Origin: Novosphingobium sp. SCN 66-18
GTDB lineage: Bacteria > Pseudomonadota > Alphaproteobacteria > Sphingomonadales > Sphingomonadaceae
Direction: 5' to 3'
NCBI GenBank assembly: GCA_001725355.1
Contig: MEGD01000013.1
Location: 1 to 64,000, forward strand
DNA: 64,000 nt
In this document: one piece after another, positions 33,201 through 41,557 of the stretch
How the letters are laid out: each line of letters begins with the position of its first letter
Position numbering within the stretch: position 1 is the stretch's first letter
Program-made: the position numbers and the translations under genes
Notes under the pieces: model-generated
What the model was told of the DNA's origin: nothing
What the model saw: the letters and a program-made list of their open reading frames with translations, nothing else
Databases searched by the model: none

Positions 33201-34541
33201 TCACCTGATGCCTATCAGCGTGTCGAAGATGTTGGAGGCTACCTGCATGACGCGCCCAGATGCCTGGAACGCCTGCTGGTAACGGACGAGATTCACCGCC
33301 TCGCTATCGAGATCGACGCCGGACTGTGCGGCCAGCGTGGTCTTGGCGGAATCGGAAATGGTCTTCAGCGCGTCGCGCGTTACCGTGCGGCCCGATACGG
33401 CCGACGAGACGTCGAACAGGATCGAGTCCATCTTGCCTGCCGGGTCGGCGTTGCCGAGCGCGTTGCGCAGCGAGTCAAGGTTCGTCGTGTCGAGGCTCTT
33501 GGCCGCGGCGCCGGCCGGGGCCGTCGCGATTTGCGAGCCGTTTGTCAGGGCCAGCGAGAAACTGGCCGCATCGGTGCCGGAGAACATGGCCACGCCAGCG
33601 TTGCCGTCCACGTCCACGCCGCCGGTCTGGACGCTGTTCACCGTGGTGACGATGTTCGCCGCGAGCGCATCGAGATCGCCATGAAGCTGGGACAGCTTGC
33701 CGAGCGCGAGGTTCTGGCCGGCCAGCGAACCGCCGGAAAGGGCCACGCTGGCGCCCGACGCTGTCGAGAACGTGATCGTGCCGTCCGCGGCAGTCGCGGC
33801 GGTCAGTGCGTCGGTGGACCCGCCGTTGACGATCGCGGGGCCGGCAGCACCGCCGATCTGCACTTTCACGGTGCCGTCCGGGGAGAACGTGGTCGCGATG
33901 TCACCGTACTGGCTCATCTGCTGCAACAGGTTGTCGCGCTGGTCGAGCAGCGAGGTCTGGTCGCTGGTCGCGTCCGATGCCCGCGCGAGGCGGACGTTGG
34001 TGCGGGCCAGTTCCTGCGCCAGGCGGTTCACCTCGGTCACGCCCGCGTTGGCTTCGAAGTGCAGGCCGTTGCCCACCGCGTCGAGCTGCTGCGAGGCGAT
34101 CTGGAAGGTGTTGGTCATCGTCCGCGCGCTTTCCACGACGGATGCGCGCAGCGAACTGTCGGTCGGATCTTCCTTCAGCTTCTGAAGGGTGGATTCGAAC
34201 GAGGTGATCGAATCATAGACGTTGGACTGTTCCAGCGCCGTTTCGACGTTGCTCAGGCCGGTTACTTCCGCATCGGCGCGCGCCGTGTCGGAGCCGGTCC
34301 GGCGCACTTCCGATTGCCGGAAGGCATCGGCGTTGCGGACCACCTGGCTGACGCGGACGCCCGACAGAGAAACGTCGGACGTCTGCCCCAAATAGCCCGT
34401 GGTCGAAACCTCGGACATCTTGGCCGTGCGGCGGACATAGCCTTCCGTCGACGCGTTCGCGATGTTCTGGGCGGTGACGTCCAGCGCGATCCGCGCAGCT
34501 TTCGCGCCGCTGCGGGCAATCGAGAGAAGGTCTGACGACAT
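33201..34541 (-). CDS. flgK: Hook-filament junction protein FlgK (HAP1)
   Basis: 446 residues. N-terminal rod/hook family motif IALDVTAQNIANASTEGYVR and C-terminal VDLDSEAVNLVRYQQAFQAS with RVMQVASNIFDTLIGI. Forms the junction between hook and filament. Lies between flgJ and flgL in the standard order. Confidence 0.94.
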   Translation of the reverse strand: MSSDLLSIARSGAKAARIALDVTAQNIANASTEGYVRRTAKMSEVSTTGYLGQTSDVSLSGVRVSQVVRNADAFRQSEVRRTGSDTARADAEVTGLSNVETALEQSNVYDSITSFESTLQKLKEDPTDSSLRASVVESARTMTNTFQIASQQLDAVGNGLHFEANAGVTEVNRLAQELARTNVRLARASDATSDQTSLLDQRDNLLQQMSQYGDIATTFSPDGTVKVQIGGAAGPAIVNGGSTDALTAATAADGTITFSTASGASVALSGGSLAGQNLALGKLSQLHGDLDALAANIVTTVNSVQTGGVDVDGNAGVAMFSGTDAASFSLALTNGSQIATAPAGAAAKSLDTTNLDSLRNALGNADPAGKMDSILFDVSSAVSGRTVTRDALKTISDSAKTTLAAQSGVDLDSEAVNLVRYQQAFQASGRVMQVASNIFDTLIGIR

Positions 34542-34547
34542 CGCCGG

Positions 34548-34865
34548 TTACTCCTTTTTCGCCGAAGCCTGCGGGAAGCGGGCGGCAATCTGCGCCTCGA
34601 TCTGCTTGGCGAAACCAAGCGCGCCCGTCTTGGAAGCGATGTCGGCGAACTGTTCATCGCGCATCGTGGTAAATGTTTCGTTGCCACGGCCCGCGAAAGG
34701 ATCGTCTTCGCCGGCAAAATTCGTCTTGTGGGCCGCCGACAGCATCTGCCGCAGGAAAATCGCCTCGAAACCCTGCGCCGCCTGGCGCAGTTTTCCGCGC
34801 TCGGTCGAGAGGGCGTCGGTGGCCGCGGATACCACGCCGCCGACGTTGATCGGGAGAATGCTCAT
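34548..34865 (-). CDS. flgJ: FlgJ rod-binding domain protein
   Basis: 105 residues; only the N-terminal rod-scaffold half of FlgJ is present (GFEAIFLRQMLSAAHKTNFA, FTTMRDEQFADIASKTGALG). The C-terminal glucosaminidase domain that enteric FlgJ carries (full length about 310 aa) is absent, as in many alphaproteobacteria. A separate transglycosylase gene at 42933 may cut peptidoglycan for the rod. Follows flgI with a 4-base overlap. Confidence 0.9.
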   Translation of the reverse strand: MSILPINVGGVVSAATDALSTERGKLRQAAQGFEAIFLRQMLSAAHKTNFAGEDDPFAGRGNETFTTMRDEQFADIASKTGALGFAKQIEAQIAARFPQASAKKE

Positions 34866-35971
34866 ATCACCACCATTTCCGCCTTGAGCGATCCGGCCTG
34901 CTTCAGCGCTTCCAGGATCGCGACGAGGTCCGAGGGCGTGACGCCCAGCTTGTTGAGGGCATCGACGATCGACGACAGCGAGGCACCCGGCTTGAACAGG
35001 GCGACGTGCGCCTGCTGTTCCTGCACGTCGATCTGGCTGTTCGGCGTTACCGTGGTGCGGCCGTTGCTGAAGGGCGCGGGCTGCGAAACCTGCGGCTTTT
35101 CGTCGATCTTCACCACCAGCTTGCCGTGGCTGATCGCCGCCGGCGCAAGGCGCACGGCGCTGTTGATCACCACGGTGCCGGTGCGGCTGTTGACGATCAC
35201 GCGCGCGGGGGTTTCCGCCGGGTTGACCTCGATCATCTCGACCGCGGCCATCGTGCTGGCGCGCGCGTCGGCCCCTTCGGGCAGATGCAGCGCCAGGGTC
35301 ACGCCGTCTTCCACCGAAGCCATGCCGGGATAACGCGCGTTGATCGCGTCGCGCACGCGCGATGCGGTCAGGAAATCGGCGTTGAACAGGTTCCAGCGCA
35401 GGATCGGGTTGTCGTCGAAACCGGTGGCGACCGCGCGTTCCACGCTGGCGCCCTCGGCGATCCGGCCGACGGTGGGAATGTTCACCGTGACTTGCGAACC
35501 GTCCTTGGCGGCGACGCCCAGGCCGCCGACAGCCAGGTTGCCCTGCGCCATCGCGTAGATCTGCCCGTCCGCGCCGTAGAGCGGCGTCATGATCAGCGCG
35601 CCGCCGCGCAGCGACTTGGCCTTGCCCAGCGTGGAGACGGTAACGTCGATACGCTGACCGGGCTTGGCGAAGGCGGGCAGGTCGGCGGTGATGAGCACCG
35701 CCGCCGCGTTCTTGAGGCCCGGCGACACGCCCGGCGGCAACTGCACGCCAAGCCGGCCAGCGGTGCCTTTCATCGCCTGCGTAAGGTATTCCAGGTTGTC
35801 ATCGCCCGTTCCGGCCAACCCGACGACGATGCCGTATCCGGTGAGCTGGTTGGTGCGAACGCCCTGAAACGCGCCCAGATCGCGCACGCGCTCGGCATGG
35901 GCCGCCACGGGGGCGACAGCGGCGAGCGCGGCGGCGAAGGCGGCGGTCAGGGGAAGAAGCAGGCGGCGCAT
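34862..35971 (-). CDS. flgI: Flagellar P-ring protein FlgI
   Basis: 369 residues. Signal peptide about 1-25 (MRRLLLPLTAAFAAALAAV to AAHA), then the typical ERVRDLGAFQGVRTNQLTGY, GIVVGLAGTGDDN. Periplasmic P-ring subunit around the rod. I start at the ATG at 35971, after a GAGG ribosome-binding site and with a normal signal peptide; an upstream in-frame extension exists but looks unlike FlgI. Follows flgH by about 20 bases. Confidence 0.95.
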   Translation of the reverse strand: MRRLLLPLTAAFAAALAAVAPVAAHAERVRDLGAFQGVRTNQLTGYGIVVGLAGTGDDNLEYLTQAMKGTAGRLGVQLPPGVSPGLKNAAAVLITADLPAFAKPGQRIDVTVSTLGKAKSLRGGALIMTPLYGADGQIYAMAQGNLAVGGLGVAAKDGSQVTVNIPTVGRIAEGASVERAVATGFDDNPILRWNLFNADFLTASRVRDAINARYPGMASVEDGVTLALHLPEGADARASTMAAVEMIEVNPAETPARVIVNSRTGTVVINSAVRLAPAAISHGKLVVKIDEKPQVSQPAPFSNGRTTVTPNSQIDVQEQQAHVALFKPGASLSSIVDALNKLGVTPSDLVAILEALKQAGSLKAEMVVI

Positions 35972-35991
35972 GACGGACCTCGAGGAAAGCC

Positions 35992-36690
35992 TCAGAAGGG
36001 GCTGAGAATGTTGAAGAACTTGCTGAGCCAACCTTCACGGCTGGCCCGCTGGATCGCGCCGTTTCCGGCATATTCGATCCGCGCGTCGGCGACTTGTGTC
36101 GAAACGAGGCTGTTGTTCTGGTCGATGTCGCCAAGGCGCACGATCCCGGAAAACTGAACCCATTCCTGACCCTGGCTCAACAGCAAGCGCTTTTCCCCTC
36201 TGACGAGGGCGGTGCCGTTCGGTCGCACTTCCGCGATCGTGACGGACAGCGAACCCCCGAGAGAATTCGTCTGCGCGGCATCGCCCTTGCCATTGAACGA
36301 CGATCCGGCCGACGCTTTAAGGGCGTTGGGGTCAAGGAACGACAAAGGACCTGCACTCGGCGGCACGATATTGGCGCTGCCGGAGCGATCGGTCTTGGAA
36401 CTGGCCGACTTCGAGGTGGTCATCTGTTCGACCAGCACGATTGTCAGCGGATCGCCGACCGCGTGGGCGCGGCGTCCTTCGACCAGACCCGCATAACCTG
36501 CCGACGCATTGAAGATGGCGCCGTCCGCGGGGCGCGGGGCGGGCTGCTGCGGCAAGGTGGCGCCGAAGCCGACCGGGGGCTTGCGACCGGCCCACGCCGG
36601 GCCCGCGTCGCTCAGCGCCAGCAGCGCCGCACCGATCAGCAGGGCCTTGCCGGCGTTCGCGCGATTGAAGGGAGCAGGCATCATGGTCAC
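35992..36690 (-). CDS. flgH: Flagellar L-ring protein FlgH, without lipobox cysteine
   Basis: 232 residues. The FlgH core is clear: GAIFNASAGYAGLVEGRRAH, LTIVLVEQMTTSKSASSKTD and IVRLGDIDQNNSLVSTQVAD. Most FlgH are outer-membrane lipoproteins with an LxxC lipobox; here the signal peptide is followed by DAGPAWAGRKPP and the whole protein has no cysteine at all. It presumably inserts as an ordinary secreted protein. GTG start at 36690 overlaps the flgG stop; ATGs at 36684 and 36681 are alternatives. Confidence 0.92.
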   Translation of the reverse strand: MTMMPAPFNRANAGKALLIGAALLALSDAGPAWAGRKPPVGFGATLPQQPAPRPADGAIFNASAGYAGLVEGRRAHAVGDPLTIVLVEQMTTSKSASSKTDRSGSANIVPPSAGPLSFLDPNALKASAGSSFNGKGDAAQTNSLGGSLSVTIAEVRPNGTALVRGEKRLLLSQGQEWVQFSGIVRLGDIDQNNSLVSTQVADARIEYAGNGAIQRASREGWLSKFFNILSPF

Positions 36691-37475
36691 AGCGTCTGGT
36701 TCGCGTTCTTGAGCATTTCGTCGACGGCGGAGATCATCTTGGAGTTGATCTCGTAGGCGCGCTGGGTCTCGATCATGTCGACCAGCTCCTGCACCACGTT
36801 GACGTTGCTCGCTTCGAGGAAGCCCTGCTTGATGTGGCCGCGGCCGTTGTCGCCGGGAATGCCGATCTGCGCGGTGCCGCTGGCGGCGGTTTCCATCAGG
36901 AAGTTGTCGCTGCTGGCGCGCAGGCCCGCCGGGTTGGCGAAGCTGGCGACCGTCAACTGGCCGAGCTGCGTCGGTTCGGCGTTGCCCGGCAGCGTGGCCG
37001 ATACCGTGCCGTCCTGGGCGACCGTGATCGCCGATGCGCCTTCCGGAATCGTGATCGTGGGCTGCACGACATAGCCTTGCGCGGTGACGAGCTGGCCTTC
37101 GGCCGAACGGCTGAAATTGCCCGCGCGGGTATAGGCCAGCTGACCGCCCGGCAGAGTCACCTGGAAGAAGCCGTCGCCGTCCAGCGCCAGGTCCAGCGCG
37201 TTGTCGGTGTTCTGCAGCGATCCCTGCGATTCGATGCGCGTGGTCGACTGGATGCCGACGCCGGTGCCGAGGTTGAGGCCCGTGGCATAGGCGGTTTCGT
37301 TCGACGATTGCTGGCCGGCGACGCGCGCGTCCTGATAGGCCAGCGTGGCGAAGTTGGCGCGATCGCGCTTGAAGGCGGTCGTCCCGACGTTGGCGAGGTT
37401 GTTCGCGATCACGCGCATCCGCGTGTCCTGCGCCTCAAGCCCGGTGCGGGCGACGTGAAGGGCTGAACTGGGCAT
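36687..37475 (-). CDS. flgG: Flagellar distal rod protein FlgG
   Basis: 262 residues. N-terminal VIANNLANVGTTAFKRDRAN and C-terminal VQELVDMIETQRAYEINSKM are FlgG hallmarks. The rod subunit is exported without a signal peptide. Length equals that of E. coli FlgG. Located between flgF and flgH. Confidence 0.95.
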   Translation of the reverse strand: MPSSALHVARTGLEAQDTRMRVIANNLANVGTTAFKRDRANFATLAYQDARVAGQQSSNETAYATGLNLGTGVGIQSTTRIESQGSLQNTDNALDLALDGDGFFQVTLPGGQLAYTRAGNFSRSAEGQLVTAQGYVVQPTITIPEGASAITVAQDGTVSATLPGNAEPTQLGQLTVASFANPAGLRASSDNFLMETAASGTAQIGIPGDNGRGHIKQGFLEASNVNVVQELVDMIETQRAYEINSKMISAVDEMLKNANQTL

Positions 37476-37489
37476 CGTTCGGTACTCCG

Positions 37490-38233
37490 TTAGCTGCTGA
37501 TGCGCATGAGCGCGGCGCTGTTTTCATCGACCTCGCGCGCGGTCGAGATCAGTTTGGTGCGGATGTCGAAGCTGCGTTGCGCCTCGATCATCTGGACCAG
37601 GACGTCGGCCGGATTGACGTTCGACTGCTCGAGCGATCCGGTGACGACGCGGGCATCCTCGTCGCCGGGCAGCACGCCGCCGCCTTCGACGCGGAAGAAG
37701 CCGTCGACGCCCTTCTTGATGGGCGATCCATCGGTGCTGACCAGCTTGATCCGGTCCACCACCTGCGGCGGGGTGTCAGGCGTCGCCGGGTCGGCGGCCA
37801 TGACGCTGCCGTCGGGCGCGACAGTGATCTTCGAACCGAGCGGCACGGTGATCGGCCCTCCACTGCCGATCACCGGCCGCCCGTCGCCATTGACGAGCAG
37901 CCCGGTCGCGTCGACCGAAAGATCGCCACGACGGGTATAGGCTTCGGAACCGTCGTCCGCCTGGACCGTCAGCATGGTCTTGCCGGTCATCGCGATATCC
38001 AGCGGATTGTCCGTCGCGATGATGGCACCCTGCTTCATGTCCGCGCCATAGACCTCGCCGTCCGTCATGGCCCGCGCCTCCAGGCTGGGGCCTTTCAGGG
38101 TCATCGGCGTGGTCGTGAGCATTTCGGCACGGAAGCCCACGGTCTGCGCGTTCGCCATGTTGTTGGCGATCATCCGTTGCTTCGTCATCGACGTGCTCAT
38201 GCCCGAATAGGCGGTATAGATCAGACGGTCCAT
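37490..38233 (-). CDS. flgF: Flagellar proximal rod protein FlgF
   Basis: 247 residues. Rod protein with N-terminal AYSGMSTSMTKQRMIANNMA and C-terminal NPADVLVQMIEAQRSFDIRT. Gene order flgE-flgF-flgG and length (E. coli 251 aa) fit FlgF. Confidence 0.93.
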   Translation of the reverse strand: MDRLIYTAYSGMSTSMTKQRMIANNMANAQTVGFRAEMLTTTPMTLKGPSLEARAMTDGEVYGADMKQGAIIATDNPLDIAMTGKTMLTVQADDGSEAYTRRGDLSVDATGLLVNGDGRPVIGSGGPITVPLGSKITVAPDGSVMAADPATPDTPPQVVDRIKLVSTDGSPIKKGVDGFFRVEGGGVLPGDEDARVVTGSLEQSNVNPADVLVQMIEAQRSFDIRTKLISTAREVDENSAALMRISS

Positions 38234-38242
38234 GGTTCAGCC

Positions 38243-39037
38243 TCAGGTCCGCAGGTTGATCACGGTCTGCGAAATCTGCGTGGCCGTATCGATCGCCTTC
38301 GCGTTCGCCTGGAAATTGCGCTGGGCCGTGATCAGCCCGACCAGTTCTTCGGCGATGTCGACGTTCGAACGTTCGACCGCGCCGGCCAGCAGGCCGCCGT
38401 ACTTGCCGGTCGAAGGGGTGCCATAAGCGGCCGCGCCGGAAATGCCGGTCGCGCTCCAGTTCGAGGAGCCTTCCTGGCGCAGGCCGGTGGGCGTGGTGAA
38501 CGACGCCAGCGCGACCGTGCCGATCACGGTGTTCGAACCATCGGCGTAGGACGCCGTGACATCGCCGTTCTCGGCGATGGTGATGCCGGCATATTCCGAA
38601 CCGGCGCCGTTGGTCAGCGGGATCTGCGCATCGGTCAGCGTGCTGCCGCCGGGAGCGTAGATCTGCAGACGGTTGTTCGTGTCGTCATGGATATAGCCGC
38701 TGCTGTCGAGGTCGAACGAGCCGTTGCGGGTGTAATAGGTGTTGCCCGTTACCCCATCGCGCGTGGTGAAGAAGCCTTCACCGGTGATGGCGACGTCGAG
38801 CGCGTTGCCCGTCAGGTCGGTGGCGCCGGCCTTGAAGTTCTGCTTGATCGCGGAAACCTGCGCGCCGATGCCGATGGTCATGGTCGGCGAGGTCTGCGCG
38901 GTGGTGGCCACGATATCCGCGAAATCGGTACGGCTCGACTTGAAGCCGTTGGTTTCCGCGTTGGCGATGTTGTTGCTGATGACGCCAAGATCGGTCTGGG
39001 CGTTCTTCAGGCCGGTGAGTGAAGTGTAGAAAGACAT
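38243..39037 (-). CDS. flgE: Flagellar hook protein FlgE, short form
   Basis: 264 residues against about 400 in enteric bacteria. N-terminal MSFYTSLTGLKNAQTDLGVI and NIANAETNGFKSSRTDFAD; C-terminal SNVDIAEELVGLITAQRNFQ. Only one middle domain appears to be present, so the outer D2-like part of the hook is probably missing. Its position between flgD and flgF and the hook-specific N-terminus argue for FlgE. Confidence 0.9.
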   Translation of the reverse strand: MSFYTSLTGLKNAQTDLGVISNNIANAETNGFKSSRTDFADIVATTAQTSPTMTIGIGAQVSAIKQNFKAGATDLTGNALDVAITGEGFFTTRDGVTGNTYYTRNGSFDLDSSGYIHDDTNNRLQIYAPGGSTLTDAQIPLTNGAGSEYAGITIAENGDVTASYADGSNTVIGTVALASFTTPTGLRQEGSSNWSATGISGAAAYGTPSTGKYGGLLAGAVERSNVDIAEELVGLITAQRNFQANAKAIDTATQISQTVINLRT

Positions 39038-39064
39038 GGTGGAGGTCCTTTCCGGTTGAAGGTC

Positions 39065-39346
39065 TTAGCTCGCCGTGCCCGTGAGCTTGGTGTTCAGGGT
39101 GGCGATCTGGCTGGAGATGGTCTTGAGCGTGCTGCTCATGTCGTTCGAGGTCGAAAGGCTCGAGAACTGCGCGAGCTGCGCGACCATCTGGGTGTTGTCC
39201 ACCGGGGCGGTCGGGTCCTGGTTCTGGAGCTGCGTGGTAAGCAGTTTCAGGAAGTCACCCGCGCCGAGCGAACCCCACGAGTTCTTGGCGGTGGACGTGC
39301 TGGTCGTCGAACCGGTGCCCGACGTGTTGGAAACGCTGCTGGTCAT
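39065..39346 (-). CDS. flgD: Hook cap protein FlgD, N-terminal region only
   Basis: 93 residues against about 230 in E. coli. A Ser/Thr-rich start is followed by the conserved [40 protein letters not shown]. The C-terminal tudor/FnIII-like domains are absent. It guides hook polymerisation; the minimal form may be normal for this group or need partner proteins. One-base overlap with flgC. Confidence 0.88.
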   Translation of the reverse strand: MTSSVSNTSGTGSTTSTSTAKNSWGSLGAGDFLKLLTTQLQNQDPTAPVDNTQMVAQLAQFSSLSTSNDMSSTLKTISSQIATLNTKLTGTAS

Positions 39347-39762
39347 TATTTCATCCTCATCGTATCGAGCATCAGTTGCTTGGCGGTCTGCATCGCCTCG
39401 ACAACATTCTGGTACTGGCGAGAGCTTTCGAGCATCTCGACCATTTCTGCACTTTCATCGACCGGAGCGGACCAGACATCGCCGTTCTGGTCGGCGAGCG
39501 GGTTATCCGGCTGGTGATCCTTGATCGGCGTCGCGGACGAACGGTACACACCGTTGACCTTGACGGTGGCGAGGCCCGTCGACCGGTCCAGTTCTTCCGA
39601 GAAGACGGGACGCAGCGGACGGTAGGCCGTGCTTTCGCTGGACGAGACCGTGCCCGCGTTGGCGAGGTTCGATGCCGCCGCGTTCATGCGCACGAGCTGC
39701 GCGGACATCGCGCGGCCGGCCACGTTGAACAGCGTCATGGGGGAGGTGTTGGGGCCTGCCAT
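39346..39762 (-). CDS. flgC: Flagellar proximal rod protein FlgC
   Basis: 138 residues. Rod protein with N-terminal [20 protein letters not shown] and C-terminal [20 protein letters not shown], matching FlgC. Follows flgB by two bases. Confidence 0.93.
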   Translation of the reverse strand: MAGPNTSPMTLFNVAGRAMSAQLVRMNAAASNLANAGTVSSSESTAYRPLRPVFSEELDRSTGLATVKVNGVYRSSATPIKDHQPDNPLADQNGDVWSAPVDESAEMVEMLESSRQYQNVVEAMQTAKQLMLDTMRMK

Positions 39763-39764
39763 GG

Positions 39765-40112
39765 TTATTCGCCCTTGAGCGCGCGGGTGACGTTGTCGAT
39801 GCGTCCGCGGATGAAAGAGAGGGTTGCGGTGTATCCCACCGCGTTTTCGGCGAAGGCGGTCTGCTCGGTCGCCATCTCGACGGTGTTGCCGTCAAGGCTG
39901 GGCATGACCGGCACGCGATAGCGCGTGGCCGATGCCATCGCCTGGTCTTCGCTCGCGCCCGTGGCGCGCGCCTTCAGCGCGGCCTGGAAATCGATGTCTT
40001 TGGCCTTGTAGCCCGGTGTTCCGGCGTTCGCGATGTTGGACGTCAGCAGGCCCATGCGCTGCGAACGCAGCTCAAGCGCCTTGCCATGTATCCCGAAAAG
40101 ACTGTCGCTCAT
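39765..40112 (-). CDS. flgB: Flagellar proximal rod protein FlgB
   Basis: 115 residues. Conserved start LFGIHGKALELRSQRMGLLT, SNIANAGTPGYKAKDIDFQA. First gene of the leftward flgBCDEFGHIJKL-motAB block; a perfect sigma-54 promoter lies 40 bases upstream. Confidence 0.94.
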   Translation of the reverse strand: MSDSLFGIHGKALELRSQRMGLLTSNIANAGTPGYKAKDIDFQAALKARATGASEDQAMASATRYRVPVMPSLDGNTVEMATEQTAFAENAVGYTATLSFIRGRIDNVTRALKGE

Positions 40113-40135
40113 CGTCGGTCAGCTCCGCATAGGTG

Positions 40136-40258
40136 TTGCCGACATCGATTTTGCAAGCATCGTGCCAAATCGTTTTGCCGCTCCCGCGCATCGTTCAACC
40201 GGCAAAATCGCGGCGCATTTCCGGCAAGGGATTGCCGTTTCGCGGTGAATACCGGCAA
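40136..40258. repeat. Six CGGCAA/TTGCCG motifs around the flgB promoter
   Basis: TTGCCG at 40136, 40175 and 40232 and CCGGCAA at 40199, 40221 and 40252, on both sides of the sigma-54 promoter at 40152-40167. The same motif is packed inside fliK and near flgA. It is a candidate binding site of the FlbD-like activator encoded at 26173; the spacing fits an enhancer between two divergent units. Confidence 0.55.
40152..40167 (-). promoter_or_regulatory. Sigma-54 promoter of the flgB operon
   Basis: Minus-strand TGGCACG-ATGC-TTGCA, a perfect match to the sigma-54 consensus TGGCACG-N4-TTGCW. Transcription would start near 40141, about 28 bases before the flgB ATG. Confidence 0.85.
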
Positions 40259-40326
40259 AGTTCGGCCACTCCCTGAAACCTCGGAAAACAAAGCCGTTCT
40301 TCGACCCGAGCAGGAGTTCCTGATCC

Positions 40327-41052
40327 ATGGATTTCACGCATTTCTACAATCCCGCCGCCGCCGTCATCGTCTTTGGCGGCACCGCGCTGGCCGCGGTGCT
40401 GCGCTGTGGCCTGTCCGCGACCGTAACGACGGGGAAGGCGCTGACGGACCTGTTCCGGCCGCGCTTCCGTGCCGATGCGGTCCGCGCCGTCCTGGCCGGG
40501 CAGGCCGCCGACATTCGCGCCAACGGCCTGTTGCGCGCCCAGCCGTGCCGCAGCGGTGATCGCGAGTTCGATGAAGCCACCAACGCCATGCTGTCGGCCC
40601 GGTCGGTCTCCGGCCTGCTCGAAAAGCACGAGGCCTTTCGCGCCACGCGCCGGACGAAAGCGGGCGAGGCGGCCGGGATGCTTGCGCAGGCGGCCGATCT
40701 GGCACCGGTGTTCGGCCTTGCCGGAACGCTCGTATCGCTGACGCAGCTGCCGGCCGACGGTGTGGCACGCGGCGCTTTTTCCAGCGCCATCGGCATGGCG
40801 GTGCTGACCACGCTTTACGGGCTGATCTTCGCCAATCTGGTGCTTGGTCCGCTGGCCAAGATGGTCGAGCGGCGCGCGCGCGACGAAGAAGCTGGGCGTC
40901 AGTCGGTGATCGACTGGCTGGTTCAGCAGGTCGCGCTCGCCACGCCGCGCCATGTGCGCCATGAGGCGGATCACCATGGTGGCCATACCGCTGCGCGCCA
41001 CGGTGCGGACGAACATGCCGCTGCGGCGACGCGTGCGGGGGAAGCGGCATGA
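40327..41052 (+). CDS. Small MotA/TolQ/ExbB-like proton channel protein
   Basis: 241 residues, MotA-like but reduced. The first membrane segment (about 8-25: NPAAAVIVFGGTALAAVL) matches MotA TM1. The segments around 120-175 (AADLAPVFGLAGTLVSL, then MAVLTTLYGLIFANLVLG) match MotA TM3 and TM4, keeping the conserved proline in DLAPVFG. A clear second membrane helix is not seen. A His/Ala-rich tail ends the protein. Its partner overlaps it by four bases. It is transcribed away from flgB; it may form an ion-driven complex supporting flagellar assembly or a second stator. Confidence 0.7.
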   Translation: MDFTHFYNPAAAVIVFGGTALAAVLRCGLSATVTTGKALTDLFRPRFRADAVRAVLAGQAADIRANGLLRAQPCRSGDREFDEATNAMLSARSVSGLLEKHEAFRATRRTKAGEAAGMLAQAADLAPVFGLAGTLVSLTQLPADGVARGAFSSAIGMAVLTTLYGLIFANLVLGPLAKMVERRARDEEAGRQSVIDWLVQQVALATPRHVRHEADHHGGHTAARHGADEHAAAATRAGEAA

Positions 41053-41498
41053 TCGTTCGCCCGTCGACCGGCTGGCAGACCATTCTGGCCGACCTGTCGA
41101 TGATCCTGTTCATGATCGCGGCTTCCGCGCTGGCCAACACGCCGGAGAAGGCGCAGCCGGTGGCGAAAGCCCATGCCGCCGCCGCGCAAACGCCGCCGCC
41201 GGCACCCGTCCAGGCCTCCGTTCGCGCCGAGCCGGTGGGGGTGTGGTCCGATGGTGCCGGCGCTCCGCCTTTGGCGCAGTGGCTGGCCGACCAGGGCAGC
41301 GATCCGCGTTTGCGCGTGACGATCGTGGTGCGCCATGGCCCCGGCGACCAGGCGGCCGCGTTCGCGCGCGCCGCGGCGCTGGCGCAGAGCGCGGGCGAAC
41401 GCGGCAAAAACGCCCGCGTTGTCGTGGAGCCGGGCACCTCGCGCGGAGCTACGGTCACGCTTGGCTTCGATACCGAAGAAAGCGCATCGGCAACCTGA
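41049..41498 (+). CDS. Small MotB/ExbD-like partner lacking the OmpA domain
   Basis: 149 residues. The N-terminus has one membrane helix with the pattern WQTILADLSMILFMIAASAL; D15 aligns with the proton-binding aspartate of MotB (WKVAYADFVT). After a Pro/Ala-rich linker (about 35-65) there is only a short domain of about 70 residues, VTIVVRHGPGDQAAAFARAA and beyond, instead of the peptidoglycan-binding OmpA domain. It could be ExbD/TolR-like. ATGA overlap with the preceding gene shows a pair. Confidence 0.6.
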   Translation: MIVRPSTGWQTILADLSMILFMIAASALANTPEKAQPVAKAHAAAAQTPPPAPVQASVRAEPVGVWSDGAGAPPLAQWLADQGSDPRLRVTIVVRHGPGDQAAAFARAAALAQSAGERGKNARVVVEPGTSRGATVTLGFDTEESASAT

Positions 41499-41502
41499 TG
41501 GA

Positions 41503-41518
41503 TGGCACGATGTTTGCT
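41503..41518 (+). promoter_or_regulatory. Sigma-54 promoter of flgA
   Basis: TGGCACG-ATGT-TTGCT, a perfect match to the consensus. It lies in the 59 bases between the end of the mini MotB-like gene and the flgA start, giving a leader of about 28 bases. Its place supports the flgA start at 41558. CCGGCAA pairs lie downstream at 41870 and 41878. Confidence 0.8.
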
Positions 41519-41557
41519 TATTTGCGTGAGACACTTCCTTATCCGGGGTCCTTACCC

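Noticed and set aside
40767-40785. TGGCACGCGGCGCTTT in the mini MotA-like gene as a sigma-54 promoter
   Set aside because: The -12 region reads GCTTT rather than TTGC, and it is inside a coding region away from any start.
41498-41557. Start of flgA at the ATG that overlaps the preceding stop (TGATG at 41496)
   Set aside because: It would add 20 residues before the signal peptide and place a perfect sigma-54 promoter inside the coding region.
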